DNA of 22,962 nucleotides from Chloroflexi bacterium RBG_19FT_COMBO_55_16 (lineage in GTDB: Bacteria > Chloroflexota > Anaerolineae > Anaerolineales > UBA4823), in contig MGOK01000113.1 of the NCBI GenBank assembly GCA_001795335.1, positions 11,954 to 34,915 on the forward strand, given 5' to 3'. This document shows positions 22,435-22,962 of the stretch, piece by piece; position 1 is the first letter of the stretch, and each line of letters opens with the position of its first letter. A model generated the notes under the pieces. It did no database searches and was not told the origin of the DNA. It saw only the letters and a list, made by a program, of their open reading frames with translations. A program made the position numbers and the translations under genes.

Positions 22435-22962
22435 TCAAACAACAATATTTACCAGCTTCCCCGGCACCAGGATTATTTTGCGCGGTGGTTTGCCGCCCAG
22501 GTGTTTCTGCACCGCCTCGCTGGCCAGGGCAAGCGCCTTGGCCTGTTCTTCCCCGATGTCCACTGGCACGGTAATGCGATCGCGCACTTTACCATTCACT
22601 TGCACCACCAGGGTGATCTGCTCCTCCGCTGCTGCAGCTTCATCCACTTCGGGCCAGGGCTGGCTATGCAGCGAATAGGGCTTCCCATGACGCGCCCAAA
22701 CCTCCTCAGCGAGGTGCGGCGCCACCGGCGCCAGCATGCGCAAGTAGAGGTCGAGGGCTTCTTCCCATTCAGGTGTCCCGGGAACTCCTTGGTCGTGGGC
22801 TTTATACATCTCGTTCAGCAACTCCATCAACGCCGAAACAATCGTATTGAATTCGAAGGTCTCGAAGTCGCGCGTTACCTGGCGCAAGGTTTGGTGCAGC
22901 TTGCGCCGCAAGGCGCGGGTGTAGGGTTGGGTCTGTTCGCCGGAAGAGGGGTCAACCGTTAA
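22435..22962 (-). CDS. leuS: Leucyl-tRNA synthetase, C-terminal part (5' end outside window)
   Basis: The minus frame is open from the window edge and encodes the last 175 residues. It contains the helical anticodon-binding region (LRQVTRDFETFEFNTIVSAL, then LAPVAPHLAEEVWARHG and SLHSQPWPEVDE) and the C-terminal domain with VVQVNGKVRDRITVPVD and ending KIILVPGKLVNIVV. These are typical LeuRS sequences; the enzyme charges tRNA-Leu in the cytoplasm. The frame continues upstream of 22911 without a stop, so the start lies beyond position 22962. No intrinsic terminator was identified in the 164-bp gap before the sigma factor gene. Confidence 0.97.
   Translation of the reverse strand, partial: LTVDPSSGEQTQPYTRALRRKLHQTLRQVTRDFETFEFNTIVSALMELLNEMYKAHDQGVPGTPEWEEALDLYLRMLAPVAPHLAEEVWARHGKPYSLHSQPWPEVDEAAAAEEQITLVVQVNGKVRDRITVPVDIGEEQAKALALASEAVQKHLGGKPPRKIILVPGKLVNIVV

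Noticed and set aside
1..22962. CRISPR arrays, tRNA or rRNA genes, insertion sequences, phage genes
   Set aside because: No regularly spaced direct repeats, no cloverleaf-like gene in the gaps and no transposase, integrase or phage motifs were seen.

Overview
The window looks like chromosomal DNA of a free-living, moderately GC-rich bacterium. The mix of envelope-glycan genes, paired FemAB-type transferases, GAF/PAS signalling proteins, bacterioferritin/rubrerythrin and an ECF sigma system would fit an Anaerolineae-like Chloroflexota. This is a weak inference from gene content: no rRNA or other phylogenetic marker beyond the C-terminus of LeuS is present. Apart from a gene tail and one cyclase gene at the left edge, everything lies on the minus strand. 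I found no tRNA, rRNA, CRISPR array, transposase or phage gene.

Layout: (1) 1-1904, plus strand: the tail of an unrecognised gene overlapping a GAF-PAS-class III nucleotide cyclase. (2) 1906-2868: a PLP enzyme of the D-cysteine desulfhydrase/ACC deaminase family, convergent with the cyclase at a 1-nt gap. (3) 2951-10365: a compact five-gene operon for a surface or wall glycan. In transcription order it encodes a GT2/polyprenyl-phosphate sugar-phosphate transferase fusion, an NAD-dependent epimerase, a CapD-type membrane 4,6-dehydratase/epimerase and two tandem FemAB-family transferases. (4) 10477-11679: RidA and a creatininase-family hydrolase, flanked by short-repeat intergenic DNA with strong hairpins. 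(5) 11791-14117: a visibly AT-richer gene for a large protein with a divergent class III cyclase domain plus two uncharacterised domains, followed by 455 bp without an intact gene that holds an apparent membrane-protein remnant. (6) 14118-15781: rubrerythrin, a DinB-fold protein and bacterioferritin, an iron/oxidative-stress group. (7) 15961-22270: an ECF sigma factor and RskA-type anti-sigma factor, then a DUF4331 secreted protein, a TPR membrane-anchored protein and a His-rich NicO-type nickel/cobalt transporter. (8) 22435-22962: the C-terminal part of leucyl-tRNA synthetase.

How they may work together: the glycan operon could load a sugar phosphate on a lipid carrier, extend it and supply the NDP-sugar, while the FemAB pair adds amino acids to wall or glycan precursors. 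The sigma/anti-sigma pair sits directly upstream of the DUF4331-TPR-NicO set and probably controls it, suggesting a regulated metal-handling envelope system. The most unusual items are the 805-residue fusion, the tripartite cyclase-like protein at 11791-13662, and the sigma-DUF4331-TPR-NicO unit with EF-hand-like and His-rich metal sites.
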